Source: Spirometra erinaceieuropaei (Eukaryota > Platyhelminthes > Cestoda > Diphyllobothriidea > Diphyllobothriidae). From it: a stretch of 64,000 bases of DNA. Under the pieces are notes generated by a model, which saw only the letters and a list, made by a program, of their open reading frames with translations, was not told the origin of the DNA and searched no databases. The DNA lies in NCBI GenBank assembly GCA_902702965.1, contig CACRXP010000149.1, forward strand, positions 257,768 through 321,767, read 5' to 3'. Made by a program: the position numbers and the translations under genes. Positions 12,001 to 24,103 of the stretch are shown here, in pieces. The first letter of the stretch is position 1, and each line of letters opens with the position of its first letter.

Positions 12001-12746
12001 TCATAATTGCCCAGTGCCTTTGAAAAAAGACAGCAAGCGGTTTCGAAGCCACCGTTAAGACTAATGTCTGAACTGTTAGGAGGAGCCGTCCTAACAGACT
12101 TGCTCGCACGCCATTCTAATGACAGGTTCACATGCCGTCCTATCGATCTGCCACACGGCGCGCAAATGTTGATATCATGCAGGATTGGAGGGACGTTCAA
12201 CCACTCAGATGAGTCGGAAGTCCAGTCGACATGCTAACAGCTCAAGGGCATGATCTGATTGGTTCGATTCCAGTCCGGCACTACACATTTCTGTATGTAC
12301 CGTTTATGGCCAGACGGCCGCTGTTAGGATTCAGGAATATACTTCTTGTTTTTCCACCCTTGCTGCTGAGTTCTCACTTGAGGATTGGAACGCAGAGAGT
12401 TGTAAAAAGGGCTACCAGCTGGGTGTTAAGGTTAGAAAATCGCATGAAGGACCACTTAAAGACTGGTCGACTTTGCATATTTGCGTACTGATGTTACTAT
12501 AGAGAATTGATTATGAATAAAAATGTGGAAGCTTTGTGATCATCACTGGCAAAAGGGAACAGTAATGCCATCTTAAGTAAAAACAGACAAGTCTTGGCAG
12601 CTGGGGCGTACGCGACTCACCAATTTTCCTTCTGGAAAAACGTCTACATCCGTTACGAAGTCATGCTTTATGATAGGCCTACGTGCTCGGCCTCGGTGAC
12701 CATATATGGGAAGGACTCACGGGAAACCTCTGTACAACTGATAAGG
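9071..12746. other. anonymous AT-rich DNA with one strong hairpin
   Basis: No gene is supported. A 10-bp perfect hairpin lies at 11280-11304 next to a 26-bp segment (11308-11333) that is the exact inverse of 8615-8640. Open frames at 9556-9795, 10390-10650 and 11924-12491 show no motif and no good splice borders. Confidence 0.5.
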
Positions 12747-13060
12747 AGTAGAAGCGATCGCTGGGACAAGGGCTTTATTCGCCTGACGTTCCGGATTCTC
12801 AGAGACAGTGGCAGAAACGGTTATTTCGTGCACAGGAAGTTGCAGTATTTATAGGATGCAGTCGCTATACTACCGCATTCCTATGATGATTAACCTTTCT
12901 CCCATTCATGAAGAACTGTTGCCCGTTGGCGCGCTAATTACTTGATGACCGGCATGCAAGTTGTCAATTGCTGAAATCTCATCAGCCGTGTTGAATGCTG
13001 GCGTAAGCATTGCTCAGCCATCTGGCTCTGTACAACTTGCAACTTTCAAGCGCTCTCGAT
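12747..13060 (-). mobile_element. Penelope-like element, 3' terminal fragment
   Basis: The plus strand reads GGGCTTTATTCGCCTGACGTT near the left end, the inverse of the hammerhead-bearing 3' terminus of the Penelope copies at 42.5 and 56.6 kb. The following 300 bp (for example ATCTCATCAGCCGTGTTGAA) aligns with 42.6-42.85 kb. The ribozyme core is deleted here (CTGA runs straight into GAATCC). No coding sequence remains. Confidence 0.7.
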
Positions 13061-13169
13061 GTCCACTATTTGCGCAAAGAAGATCCTCACAAAAGACGGG
13101 CGTCTTAGTATCCGACATATACAACCAGTCACCAATCTCATGAAGGCTGAACTGAATTTTTGAAATTAG

Positions 13170-13860
13170 CTACTATTTAGGAAGAATTGCTTGTTCGGCT
13201 TGCCATACTGATTATCACGCCGGATGATCATATGAAATATCATGTACGCCAGACGGGTGGCTTTTGAACGTAATCCTTTTTGGCAGCCTCCAATAAAAGC
13301 CTTTGGTAAGACGGCTACTTAAACAATAAGATCTTGTTCCACCGATTTTCGATGCCCTGGTAAATTCAAACATATTTTGTGGGAAAGGCATCGAAATAAA
13401 ATTTCTTATACTCTTTTAAAATAAAATCAATTTTATTCAAAGATTGTGCCTCAAGCGAGGACATACTTAGGATTAAAAATGTTTTCTCAATTCCAAATTA
13501 GGTTTCAACTTGATGCGGCTCCGCATTCACATTCAGTATTTTCAGTCTGTAGGCTATACACATCCGTCAAAGGAGAATAATACACTCCTCCGTGCAACGG
13601 AGGAGATTTCCTACGGGGCTCATTACGCTTTGCGATGGATCCGTACCAATTTGCATGTTTTTCAGGAACATATAGGAACGTACAGACCCCATGCTTTCTG
13701 AAAGGCCATTGCACGGCTCTCAAAAGTTTCACAATTTAAAAGCTCTGTGTATCAAGTTTAAAGAAAAAGTGATTTTCTACTTATTGGATGCGAAAACATT
13801 TTTGCACGTTTTTCACAACGTATATTTCAGAAACTTATAAGATTTGGAGGCATGTACGTT
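13170..13860. repeat. decayed foldback element
   Basis: Blocks such as CACCGATTTTCGATGCCCTG with ATATTTTGTGGGAAAGGCAT and the terminal-type TACTGATTATCACGCCGGATGA match the left arm of the foldback family. The right part is only faintly similar. Borders are approximate. Confidence 0.4.
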
Positions 13861-15329
13861 CTTCGGGAAAAGTATAAAAGTGTATAAAGTAAATTTTCAA
13901 TGATGATTTTCTACTTTTCCCAAAGAAGGAATTTGCCTCCAAATAACATTTCTTGCGATGCCTGCGTTCCAATTCATGTATACATAGTCACAAATGTGTT
14001 AGGAGGCATATTTTGCGTCTGGCCCGCACAAACCGATGGGTTTCAAATTTGCCGAATTTCTGCTATAAAATCTATTATTTGTCACTTTGGATACGAAGAG
14101 AAAGCTCACAGGCGAGGGCCTTACTCCCTTACCAAACTAATTCAAACCGACTGAATTGATAAGGATACTGTAAACCCATAAAATCTGTTCAGAAGTAATC
14201 ATTTTACTTAAATATTATTGCGCAGGCGACCGAAGCTAAATCTATTCAAAAGTCAAGAGCCTGCTGTACCTTATATATTATGGACTTATGCCGCATATTT
14301 ATCAATATAACGGCTCCATTTTTGTAATCCTTCTTAATTAAATATGTATTCCAGCGTCTCAGTCATCATTGCATGCGATCGGTCTTTGTAGCCTCGGGGT
14401 TCGTTCGAAACGGACAATCAGTCAAGTGCCAAAATGCCTCATTTGTTTCTACTTTTGATTATGTTCACGCTTTGCTGCTCTTCCATCTGATGTATGCTTA
14501 TATTTGACCTTAATGAAACGACTTATAATGCACTCATTTCTTGAATTTGTGTGCAAGATTTGGTTCTGCAGTCCCACTTGATTGATACGATGTGGTTAGC
14601 TTACCAAAGGAATTTTAGTTAACATATATAACTTGACTACCCTCTGTATTAGTCAGGGATAGAGAGCGCAAGCAGAGCTCGAAGCACGCGCGAGGAAGCG
14701 AGTGAAGTGGCGTATACACATTCTCCCCTCGACAGTTCCACTCGCTAGATGCAGAGGATAAGGAGGGCCTAATCATAACTGGAAGGCCACCGTGGGATCC
14801 GCGTGCTAATTCACAGCGCATGATCACTGTAGTGGAACCGACCGATTTCCCCATCGTCGGAACAATTCCATCGGCAAATCTTCTTTGCCACTAGCTAGAT
14901 TACGATAATAAGGAGATCGCGAATAGGGTTTGAAGCAGGCGAAGAGAAGCGCATTTGAACTGATAACTGAAATAACCGAGGCTTGGGTATAAGCTCTCCT
15001 AGTCCTCCTACTCCTCCTCCTCCTCCTCCTTCTCCGTGGCACAGTCATTCGTTGGATTAAAGTGGTAAGGCAGATGCAAATACGTGATATTTGTTAAGTG
15101 TGCTTATTCTCATCTACTAATTTTTTTAAAAGGCTAACCATATAGTATCACTTAGGTGGGGCTGCAGGACCGAAACCCGTCAATTTGTGACTTTCATCAG
15201 AAACCGACTTCGATTTAAAGGGCGAATAACTTTTAAACCAGACGGTTATTACTTACAACGGCGTTTCCTTTGATACTAAAATTTCCCGCGAGACAGGAGA
15301 GAGTGGCTTCTGGATTACAAACATCCACA
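13861..15329. other. anonymous DNA
   Basis: No gene supported. A compositional change at about 14640-15050 includes a short GAG/CTC-rich tract (CTCCTCCTCCTCCTCC near 15010), responsible for the Arg-run frames there, which I do not regard as coding. Confidence 0.5.
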
Positions 15330-15400
15330 NNNNNNNNNNNNNNNNNNNNNNNNNNNNNNNNNNNNNNNNNNNNNNNNNNNNNNNNNNNNNNNNNNNNNNN
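15330..15400. other. assembly gap (71 N)
   Basis: A run of 71 unknown bases. Confidence 1.
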
Positions 15401-17400
15401 TCTGCAGTGAATAGAGGAATACCACGGGGTTAAGGCTTCTCTTCTGCCACAATATCTTTAGCTGTTTTCACATTTTACTCAACAGCCTTTCCGTTATGTC
15501 CAGAAAATGTGTAGATAATCCAGATAAGACAGAAACAGAGTGACAAAAACTGACCTCTACAAAAGCAACAGTGTGCATAGTAGATCTTGCTTTTAGTCGA
15601 TAGTTTCACTAGATTTACAATTTAACAGAATCTGTAAAGCTGCCGACCTCCGTTCTTGCGTTTATCTTAAACTTCTTGACTTGTAAATAAAAAAACTGAT
15701 TCATGTGCATCTCAGGTATTTGCTAAATAACTTTGCTCTTGTAGAACAAATAATAGATTGGACGGCCATGATTTGTAGGCTAGGTTACCAGACAAACTCG
15801 GTGCAGCATACGGCCTACACTAGGTCTGATCCAGTAGGTTGACTGCTAATATTGGTTTTCTTATTGGATATAAAGTACACATGGTACCTCGCCAAAAGTT
15901 AGTCATAATTCCATGACATGTTTTCGATTCAAAAGGAATACTAGTGTAAGGTTGTATTATTAGTGTTGTGAGCATAGTCACAGGCTATTTCAATCAAGTT
16001 AGAATGCTGAATTCAGAACCGGTTTCTTCTCGGTCGCGTAAAAAGACAGCACTGTAAAAAAGCGACCAGTAAAATGAGACGCCTTTTTAACGTTTGTTAC
16101 TTCCCTTAGACTTCCATACATATTTTCTATTGCTATTTCATGAGACCACATATATGAAACACGAAACACTCTTGTTAGGGAAGTTCTAAAATTCGACTAT
16201 TAGATGCCTGAAATCATCTCTTCAGGATAAGTGGTTCAAACCAGCAAAAATCGCCTAATACTTTATAGTCATCCACATTCCCAAAACCTATGGTCACTAA
16301 GCCAAATAGTTCGTTTGTTTGAACAGAGCTGGCATACTCTAACCTCGCACTCGCATGAATTAATCTGAGTTTGATATTGCAAGTTTGTCACATTGGTTTT
16401 GATCAGAGCGGAATTCCCATTTTTAAAGTCAGTGTTTACAGCGAAATAATGCAGGCATGGCTGCTTATTCTAGATGTTAGTAGTCGTATTTTCTGGTTCT
16501 AGCAATGGAGTATTTGCCTCAGGCAGGGAAACTTGAGTCATGCAGCACTACTAAAAATGCAACGCCGTTTAAAAAGTTCATATGGGATTTAAGTTTTTGA
16601 GTCTGATCTTTTTTAAAGATTCTATGTGATTAGACTCAGGGCTCATGTTTGGAGCCTCGTGGCACAGACGGTTCATCTTGGGCGTTAACCAAGCTCTACT
16701 CCTCAATGTTATGTGTTCACATCTTACCAAGACCACCAAGCTTTCTACATTTGAACTAGACAAGCTTTTTACGCCCTCCAAAACACCTTTTTAAATATGT
16801 ATACAGTAGGTGGTCTAACTCATGACATGTTGTGGCCGAAAGTTGAGTGGGAAGAATATTATGGATAAGGTGCTGCCATTTGTTATTTTTCGAGTTAAGT
16901 GAGGCGCTGAAAGTCAGCTACTAGAGAGGGATTCATCAAAATTCAATTTAAGTAAATGAAAATAATCGGATTTGGGCAAAATCGAAACTTTTTGATACAC
17001 GCGCAATTTTCTACCCCGCGGCAATTTCCAGATTAAAACTTCATGATTATATGTATTGTACCGTAAACGAAATTTAATACAAACAGTAAAAGTATAAAAT
17101 ACCTCCCTTCTATTAGTGGAAAATTCGATTTTGTCTCAATTAAACCTAGGTGAGAAGTGGTGTGAACGATTGCGTTGTTCTTGAGAAAAAACGGGCGACT
17201 TCGGCTAATAAAAGTCTTTTTTTGTAAATTGGTGGCATTTTGTGTCATTTCCCTCATTAATAAACTTATTTTTCCGTAGTTTTTTTTCGTCACACCGAAA
17301 ATTATTAGGCGTTAACAAATGTATCTTGAGCATCCGCGACATTCTGCCGCTTTACTCTGTCATGTCGTGCGATAAAGGTATCCGCATAATGTTTGTCAAC
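15401..17400. other. anonymous AT-rich DNA
   Basis: No coding sequence supported. About 15880-16150 shows weak likeness to foldback-family arms, too decayed to delimit. Confidence 0.45.
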
Positions 17401-17773
17401 AGTCGACTACGATAGGATACGATAATCAGCAGCGGAAGAGTTACTGCATGAGTCGCTAGCAAGTATTATAAACATTATTAAAATTGTTCGATGGAGAATT
17501 ATTCATGATAGAACTGTTACCAGGAATACGTATGGCGGAGTAAAAGGGCCCATAATCAGGCAAAACAAAGATATGATCCGCCACACGTTAAAAAGTATCA
17601 TAATACGCCACCGAACTTATTCCCAGGACAATCTACAGATATCCTCGTTAAGCAACGGATAATAGCATTTGAAATTCATCAACAAATGTCTACACTCAGG
17701 CCGCTTTTAAGTAGAGAACATAATATAGGGCGTTTTTATTTTTTAAGAAATATAACGATTACTGCCCCTCACC

Positions 17774-18070
17774 TTGGAGGAGCATTTCTTCTGCAATGAA
17801 GTCCTATTTTTAGATAAGGCTGCGAAGTCGATGTGGATGATAATATGTGGAAAGAACTTACCCGAAGAGTATATTGCGTCAACAACAACCTCCAAGAACT
17901 GTCAACGGTTAATGGTTTGGATGGCTACTAAATTCGGAGAGCGGTCAGTCTGGCGATCAACTACGGACACCATCAACAGCAAGGTGTTCGTCAGTATTGT
18001 AAAGAACCAACAAGAAACATTTGTGCTATTTAAGAAGTTCATTCAACAACGTAAATCCTGCAGTAAATGA
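17774..18070 (+). pseudogene. Tc1/mariner-like transposase relic
   Basis: The frame includes EVLFLDKAAKSMW, then PEEYIASTTTSKNCQRLMVWM and DTINSKVFVSIVKNQQ. The order VLF-x-D (first catalytic Asp region of DDE_3 transposases), P-E-x-Y, Q-x-LMVW and TINS-x-x-F matches the central part of Tc1-type transposases. There is no ATG, the second Asp and the Glu blocks are not visible in frame, and no terminal repeats were found, so this is a fragment. Moderate confidence: the likeness is to a pattern, not a measured alignment. Confidence 0.5.
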
Positions 18071-18339
18071 ATTATTATGGAATTATGCTGAACGACGGTT
18101 AACCCTGAAACCTTATTTAAGCACCCTTTTTGAGTTATAAGGCCATTTCAGAACTTCTTTAGCATTTCATAAGTTGGCACGTCTTCTGTATATTTGCCCT
18201 ACGTATCTTAGTTATAATATACAATTTTCCAGTATGCATCCATAAAACTATGGCTGTTTTGCAGTTTCTGTGGACGTTAGTTTGAACGGTCTGACTGTTT
18301 AAGCGTGTGTGATTTGCCGTGAGAAGATAAAAAGGACGC

Positions 18340-18517
18340 TTATCTTTCGAGAAGCTGGTCACGTACACCAGTTGTGTCGGAGACAACTACTGTATTCTGC
18401 CTTCGAAGTCGATCAAATATTGCGAAGAGGCACCCTGCGCGTATCCATATGAAGGCAGAAATGAGCAGAATGAACGCGCCGATTGCAGTTAGTATTATCC
18501 CAACTGCTTTGGCTGGC
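18340..18517 (-). CDS. gene 2, exon 2 (terminal): second membrane segment
   Basis: The acceptor CCTTCCTCTGCATCCTAAAAG (minus strand) precedes a 178-nt exon. Its first base completes the codon split by exon 1; it then reads PAKAVGIILTAIGAFILLIS, AFIWIRAGCLFAIFDRLRRQ and NTVVVSDTTGVRDQLLER, with TAA at 18342-18340. VGIILTAIGAFILLISAFIW is a clear membrane helix followed by a basic cluster (DRLRRQ), so the C terminus should be cytosolic. Coding length over both exons is 468 nt, an exact 156 codons. No AATAAA was seen close downstream. Confidence 0.6.
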
Positions 18518-18942
18518 CTTTTAGGATGCAGAGGAAGGGTATGGTCACATTCATATCTTCATTAAAAGGGCACTTTCTATTTTCTTTAATCATGTTTGGT
18601 AGCTGAATAGACCATCTAATTCATGAGCATTTAGTTAATGAAATCACGTCGTACCTTACGCCTATCATACAATGGTAACATGGAGAGGTCGCGAGTTAAA
18701 ACAAGAGATAGAGAAAGATATCCTGTGGTAATTTCGCACGCGTGTGGTTCTAGACAAATTTGTGTCCAGGACATAGGTGTAGCTGTGGGTAGCGGGCAAG
18801 TGCTAACACAATTGAAATACAACATAGTATGTTAATAACTCAGGTATGCACACGGCATAAATCGTGCCGTTGAAAGACGTCTGTATAATTTAAAAAAAAA
18901 ATAATGTACAGAAATATCTAATTCTGTCAAATGAACTAATTA

Positions 18943-19404
18943 CAGTAGGTGGGATTATTCATTAAATGTCAACCAAGTTTCCCAAATGCGTTTAAGTTTC
19001 GAACTGATTAATTAAGTAGGCTTGTAAAACTTTTTAGTTTGTAACAAAATTCTATAATCTTTCAGTTACGTCAGGATGCCGGCTTTCGAATGAGCTTCCT
19101 TCGTGCTGCATGCAAAACGTATACTCTGTAAAAAATGACTACTTTATTAGCATGTTTTTTGAACGATTTTAAATGTCCATAAAATATTCATTCTTCTCTT
19201 CTTTTGGTAGAAAATTACGTCTTCTTTCGATTTTATACTCGAAGAAATGGTTTAATTCCGCTTGAAAAAACGTTTCTAATTCCCGCATAATTCTGAACTG
19301 TACCTGCCGATGCTTGCTTTTACAACCCCACTTAATTTATCTTCTCGAAACGAAAATGCATTTCAGAATTTCGGTTGACATTTTATGAGTTAGCCCACCT
19401 ACTG
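18943..19404. repeat. foldback/MITE element, 462 bp, in intron of gene 2
   Basis: Termini are CAGTAGGTGGG... and ...CCCACCTACTG, flanked by TA on both sides, as for Tc1/mariner-type target duplications. Inner blocks (GGATGCCGGCTTTCGAA, TGCATGCAAAACGTATACTC, TTGGTAGAAAATTACG) match the left arm of the 990-bp family. The central part and most of the right arm are missing, so this is an internally deleted copy. Confidence 0.8.
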
Positions 19405-20548
19405 TATGTAGACATTTCGACCGAGACGTTTATTAAATAATTGGCTAACCTGCTGTTGTGCCTACAGTCCTTCAGTTTAAGGTAAGCATTTCACTTCTGA
19501 ATCACACATAAACTTCATTTAGGATAAATTAAAAAGAATATGAACTTAAGCAATGGGTTACTGTGAGTTGACATATAGGACTGGATTATAACGACATAGT
19601 GTTTCTGGTCGTATCACCGTTAACTGGAAACAAATGCGGACAGACTAATAAGAACAAATCAGCAAGCGCGACTTGACACGCAGGAAACATTTCTTCAATT
19701 TCTCCAATGCCGCTAATGTCCCTTACGGTCCAGAATTTAAAACCTTGATGTAATTCACAAAATCAGAATTTTTATCTGGCTGTAAACGGACTTCCATTTA
19801 GCAATCAAAATACCTCTAGTGATAAACCGGCTTCTTGGTCAATAATATCCGAAATTGCAAAGCTTCTAAGCGTAAAAATGCCTCCTATACTAAAGTATTA
19901 ATTTTGGGGCAGGCGTAAGTTCCACAAAGACAGTTGTTTATGGGTTCACTTATGCAAGTAAGGTCGAAGGTATGCAGATGTCAAAAAGCAATATATAAAG
20001 ATGCAGATTATTTATTGGTAGCTTTTGCTGACGTCGTTAAGAATGAAGGGTTGGGAGGGTGGCTATAACAAAGTCACCCCTCATTTGACGCATTTTCAAA
20101 AAAACTCGGCCTCTTTTATGCCTGGTGGCTAGAGAGTTGACGACACCCATGAGCTGCTCTTGCTCTCATAGTACCTTTTCCCACTAAAAATCCTGATTTT
20201 CTCATAACTGAGTTAAATTGGTTATTTAAATATGCAAAAAATACAAATTAGTGGCAGCTTTACTAACGTATGCAGTCGGACTAAACATTATGTTGACTTC
20301 CCTATATTTTTATCATGTCGTCTAAGTGCAGCTTATAAATTTTAAACAGGATTTCTTTTCCGAAGAAAAACACAGCGTTTATTACAAATACTTTAAAACT
20401 TTAATTTTCGCAAGCAAACCCTTGACGTGTAGTACTCTAGATTCTTATTCCGTGCAGTCTCTTTCTTCACTTATTACAATGTTCGGATCATAGTCTGCTG
20501 AAGGAAAAACGACAGTCGTACTGAAAATGATCGGATGAGAGAACGTAC

Positions 20549-20838
20549 AAAAGTAATTTAGTTGGTGCCGTTCCGAGCACAAGAATCGGGATGCCCGCGG
20601 CGAGCAGTGATATGCCTAGCAGGGTAAATATGGCCGCCGGTACAGTGCAACAGATGGCTCCCGCGTAAACGACATTCACATCTGCCTCGGTTATTTGATG
20701 CACGCGCGTGGGCCGATTAAAATACATTCTTTTATGAGAAGTGTTGGCGGCCTCTACTGCGGTTTTCTTAGTTTGTGCAGCTAAGTTCGAAAAGCAGGCA
20801 AACACAACAGTTACATAGGGCTGCAATTCTGCACTCAT
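20549..20838 (-). CDS. gene 2, exon 1: small two-TM protein
   Basis: ATG at 20838 opens a 290-nt exon that ends in phase 2 at a donor TTTT|GTACGT. It encodes MSAELQPYVTVVFACFSNLA, a hydrophilic stretch with TRVHQITEADVNVVYAGAIC, and a membrane helix (AAIFTLLGISLLAAGIPILV) ending in GTAPTKLL. Spliced to 18517 it gives 155 residues with two long hydrophobic segments and a short loop. Phase, frame and hydrophobicity agree across a 2,031-bp intron, which is good evidence for a real gene. The family is not recognised. Layout is like gene 1 (two exons, phase-2 intron, two membrane segments), but I see no sequence likeness. Confidence 0.6.
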
Positions 20839-20877
20839 AGCAACCGCATTTAGTTGGTCAAGATCTGCGCGATGAGG

Positions 20878-20990
20878 TCACTGTAGAACTCGAGACGACC
20901 TTGACCCTAATAGGTTTATTAAAATTCGACAGTATTAGCACCTGCTTTGCCTGCAAAACTGGCACTTGCAGGGGCCTGAGATGGACGCGA
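20878..20990. repeat. dispersed repeat, copy a
   Basis: TCACTGTAGAACTCGAG to ATCCATAAAGGTTTC is nearly identical to 22384-22550, in the same orientation. The second copy has an extra insert of about 40 bp near its end. Copy a ends only 40 bp before the start codon of gene 2 (minus strand). Confidence 0.8.
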
Positions 20991-20999
20991 AATCCATAA

Positions 21000-22380
21000 A
21001 GGTTTCATTCAGATCTTTACCTCCTCAAATTTACTTAATGACCTTGTGTGACTTAAGTCGCAAATATCTGAAGGTACTATTTCTTTTTCATTGTCGGGAA
21101 ACTGTCATTCCACCTACGATCTGAACCCCACTTTCTAAGTTATGAATAGTCTGTTACACCCGGCATAATGCCTATGGTTTGCGATATTACAAAGGACTTA
21201 TTCAAATTGTTGTTTCTGCTTTCGTCAGAGAGTGCTCGATGTCGTGAAAATGAAGTCGTCAGAATAGGGTTCGCTGAGTGTTATGTTGATGTTTTTCTTC
21301 ACTTTTCGACCAAACGGTGGAGCACCGTTTACCAGTTGGTGTTACTCTAGGAATCTCATGCAGACCTTTGAGGACCTTACTGAGTAGTCGATCCTTTTAT
21401 GCAATTTCATCATGTGACATCGCTCTCTGGGTATTTAATGAGTAGTTATTTCAACAGTGTCGACATTCAAAGCGTATAGAGAAAGAGCGTTCTTTGAAAC
21501 TGCCGAAAGTTTTACTTCCATCTTCTTACACTCGTTATTCTCTGATGCCATATCAGTTTCGAAACTGGAGCTTGCTGCTGTCACCCCCTACCACATCACC
21601 AGTAACTCTGGTCGGGGAAGAAAATGGGAGGTCAGAGAGCAAAAGCGACAGGCGCTCTACCAACCCCCCTGTGTTGGCCGAGCCTTAGCCATTTGCGAAA
21701 TCTACTGGCGCGTCTGCTCGTTACCGCTGGATTCGACTAAGCACCATTGCACTCTGGTTGGATGCTCATTGGTAGTTGGATTCCGGCTATGCTTTGCAGG
21801 TCCTGAGCTCCTCCAGTTGCGCCAACTTTGGCATTCACGAGTGCATTTCTTTGTAGCGGCCGAGGACGTCAAGTGTAGCACAGACCGGAGTAAGGAAACG
21901 CCGAGAAGAGCTCTTGGCCGGGGTAGACCTGAACGGAGCCGTTAGCATTCCTTGATACACATCCATACACAGAAGAAGAAGGCATGTCGAATAAGAAATA
22001 AAGTGTAATATGACGGGATTGCATGGGGAAACGTATAATAATCGTTAATAGTACAGGTAGGATGGTTACATCTGTAGAATGACCTGTCTGGGTGGAGAGA
22101 CGATGCCAACATGCCAGCTAGTAAACCGGTGGGGAGCGCAGCGCTGGGGGCAACTGCAGGGAAGGGTCGAGGGAGTGCCGATGTAGCGAGGAGGCGAGCG
22201 GTTCGGACGATACGTTGCGTTACGACGAGGGGGAAAGGGATCGGCAGAAGAGAGAGGGAGGGACACCGGTTATCTTCACCGACACGCGACTACGCCATCT
22301 CCACCCTAGGTCCTCGCGCGGAAAAGTGTCACCTCATTCAAACAGGTCTGTCCAAGTCCAGGGGTGTTACATCTTATACG
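21000..22380. other. GC-richer anonymous DNA between two direct repeats
   Basis: Open frames up to 162 codons (21457-21945, +, GTG start; 22111-22521, +) occur, but the GC-rich composition favours chance openness, and neither has a recognisable motif or splice borders. Bounded on both sides by the 20878/22384 repeat. Confidence 0.45.
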
Positions 22381-22383
22381 TGG

Positions 22384-22550
22384 GTCACTGTAGAACTCGA
22401 GCCGACCTTGACCCTAATAGGCTTATTAAAATTCGACAGTAGTAGCACCTGCTTTGCCTGCAAAACTGGCAATTGCAGGGGAAGGAGAATTAATTTCTGT
22501 GGGTGGCACAGTGGGGTCTGAGACGGAAGCGAAATCCATAAATGTTTCAA
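22384..22550. repeat. dispersed repeat, copy b
   Basis: Partner of 20878-20990 in direct orientation; differs by a few substitutions and an extra block around AATTAATTTCTGTGGG. Confidence 0.8.
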
Positions 22551-23680
22551 AATCAAATTTTAACTTCTCTGGGGCGAAAGCAATTATCGCAATTCGACAG
22601 TTAAAATGTGTTTGACAGTCTCTCCTTCGGTATAAAGGCCTACAGGCAAGTCACAAAAAGTCAAGGAGTTCCACTGCAACTCAACAACTTTAGTCAACAT
22701 AAAAATGAAACTGTATTTGATTGTCCTCAAGCATACTGTATCAGTATCATGTTAATCACATTATGCAGCGCATAGTCGTTATGGCTGAAATTTACAGTCT
22801 ACATGCTGAGATATTGCATTGTTGACAGCTATTAGACCAAAACCGTCTGGTCAGTGGCTCCTGTGAGTGAAAAACATTAGTCCTAATCCCGCACCTTCGA
22901 AATCCTCAACGGCATTTCACTCATATAGATGTGAGTGGTCGGCAATGTGATTGATATGTCCACTAGGGGAAGATGTTTTTGCGACTGTAAACATTAACGA
23001 ATTGATGTGCTAACTCAATAAATGTTATGCGTTAGCAGAAGAAGATCCCCCTTACGCAAAATCCGCCCAAACTGCGTTACTTGAAATCGGGCGACAGTAT
23101 AAACGAGTGATCTTAAAAAGAAATCATAGGTTGGTTTATAAATTTAAATGCACTGACGCAAAAATAATTAGTTTGCGCAAAAAACTAGAGTTTCATAAAA
23201 TGTTTGTGTTACAAATCGCATAAATAAGGCTAACTATAAGGGTGCATATTGAAGGACAACGCATGCACAGGGAGAAATAATGGAAAAAATTAACATGTAA
23301 AAAGATTAGTAATTTGTTGATTGTGCATTTGCAATTATAAGGCAGAAAGTCTCCCAGGCATGGAGATGGCCAGGTTGTCTATGTTGGATGGTTCAGTGTG
23401 ATTATCTTGCACAAAGTCAAGCTTTCACACATTGAAAGTGTGTTAATGTCTTTTGACTAATCTTAAAAAACTTTTGATAGAATTGAGGTCCGGACTGATG
23501 GCAGAGGTGAAACACGACTGAAGGCCGCAATCAGAGATGCTGGCTGTTGTCTAGGAAGCCGGATTACGACTGCAAGCGTTACCAGATTCATTCAGGATAT
23601 CGAAACGTTACCTGTGGATGTCGTCGTGATCTGAAACATCGCTCACAATGTTCACGAGCGCCTTGCTATTGGTGGTGTTC
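22551..23680. other. anonymous AT-rich DNA
   Basis: No gene, no recognised repeat. Confidence 0.5.
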
Positions 23681-23817
23681 ATAGTTGACCGCCAGACTGA
23701 CCGCTATCCAAATCTGATTTCCATCCGAACCAATAACCACCGACAGTCCTTGAAGGTTGTCGTCGGCGCAGAATGCACATGAGGAAGAAGACACGATCGC
23801 CGGTGAAAAAGTTCCAT

Positions 23818-23865
23818 TCGCCTGAAGTTTCGGTTTCCTGCTCGAAACCATCCTCAGAGACAATA
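23818..23865 (-). ncRNA. hammerhead-like ribozyme motif (best preserved)
   Basis: Minus strand: TTGTCT (helix I), CTGAGGA core box (23857-23851), a 6-bp helix II GGTTTC/GAAACC, the GAAA box (23831-23828), a very short helix III, and a predicted cleavage base C at 23824 followed by AGGC, which pairs with helix I. One extra T lies between the first core box and helix II. Penelope-like elements are known to carry such motifs; activity is inferred only. Confidence 0.65.
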
Positions 23866-24103
23866 GCAGTTGCCATGCTACTGCACACCTACGAAAATTC
23901 ATGGCTCGTCCTTTCATCAGAGATCGTTGCACTTGGTGTGATGACTGTTTAGCGGCCAACATTCGCGCCGTTAATTGCTGCAATTTCACCACGCTTGATG
24001 AATGGTGGTGTAATGATTTCTCGACCATCTGACCCACCGACCCTGTCGTTGGAAACAGTGTTCGCCTGCACGCTCCCCGCTCCTAAATATGCAGTGACCT
24101 CAC

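Noticed and set aside
12240..12280. B-box-like GGTTCGATTCC
   Set aside because: No matching A box at the right distance and no cloverleaf; the flanks do not match the tRNA-derived repeat.
14824..15048. Arg-rich frame (RRRRRRRRSRRTRRAY)
   Set aside because: Produced by a simple CTC/CTT repeat on the plus strand.
22111..22380. CRISPR-like or satellite array in the GC-rich part
   Set aside because: No regularly spaced repeat units could be found.
21457..22521. Long plus-strand frames (162 and 136 codons)
   Set aside because: GC-rich, GTG or late ATG starts, overlapping frames on both strands, no domain or splice border.
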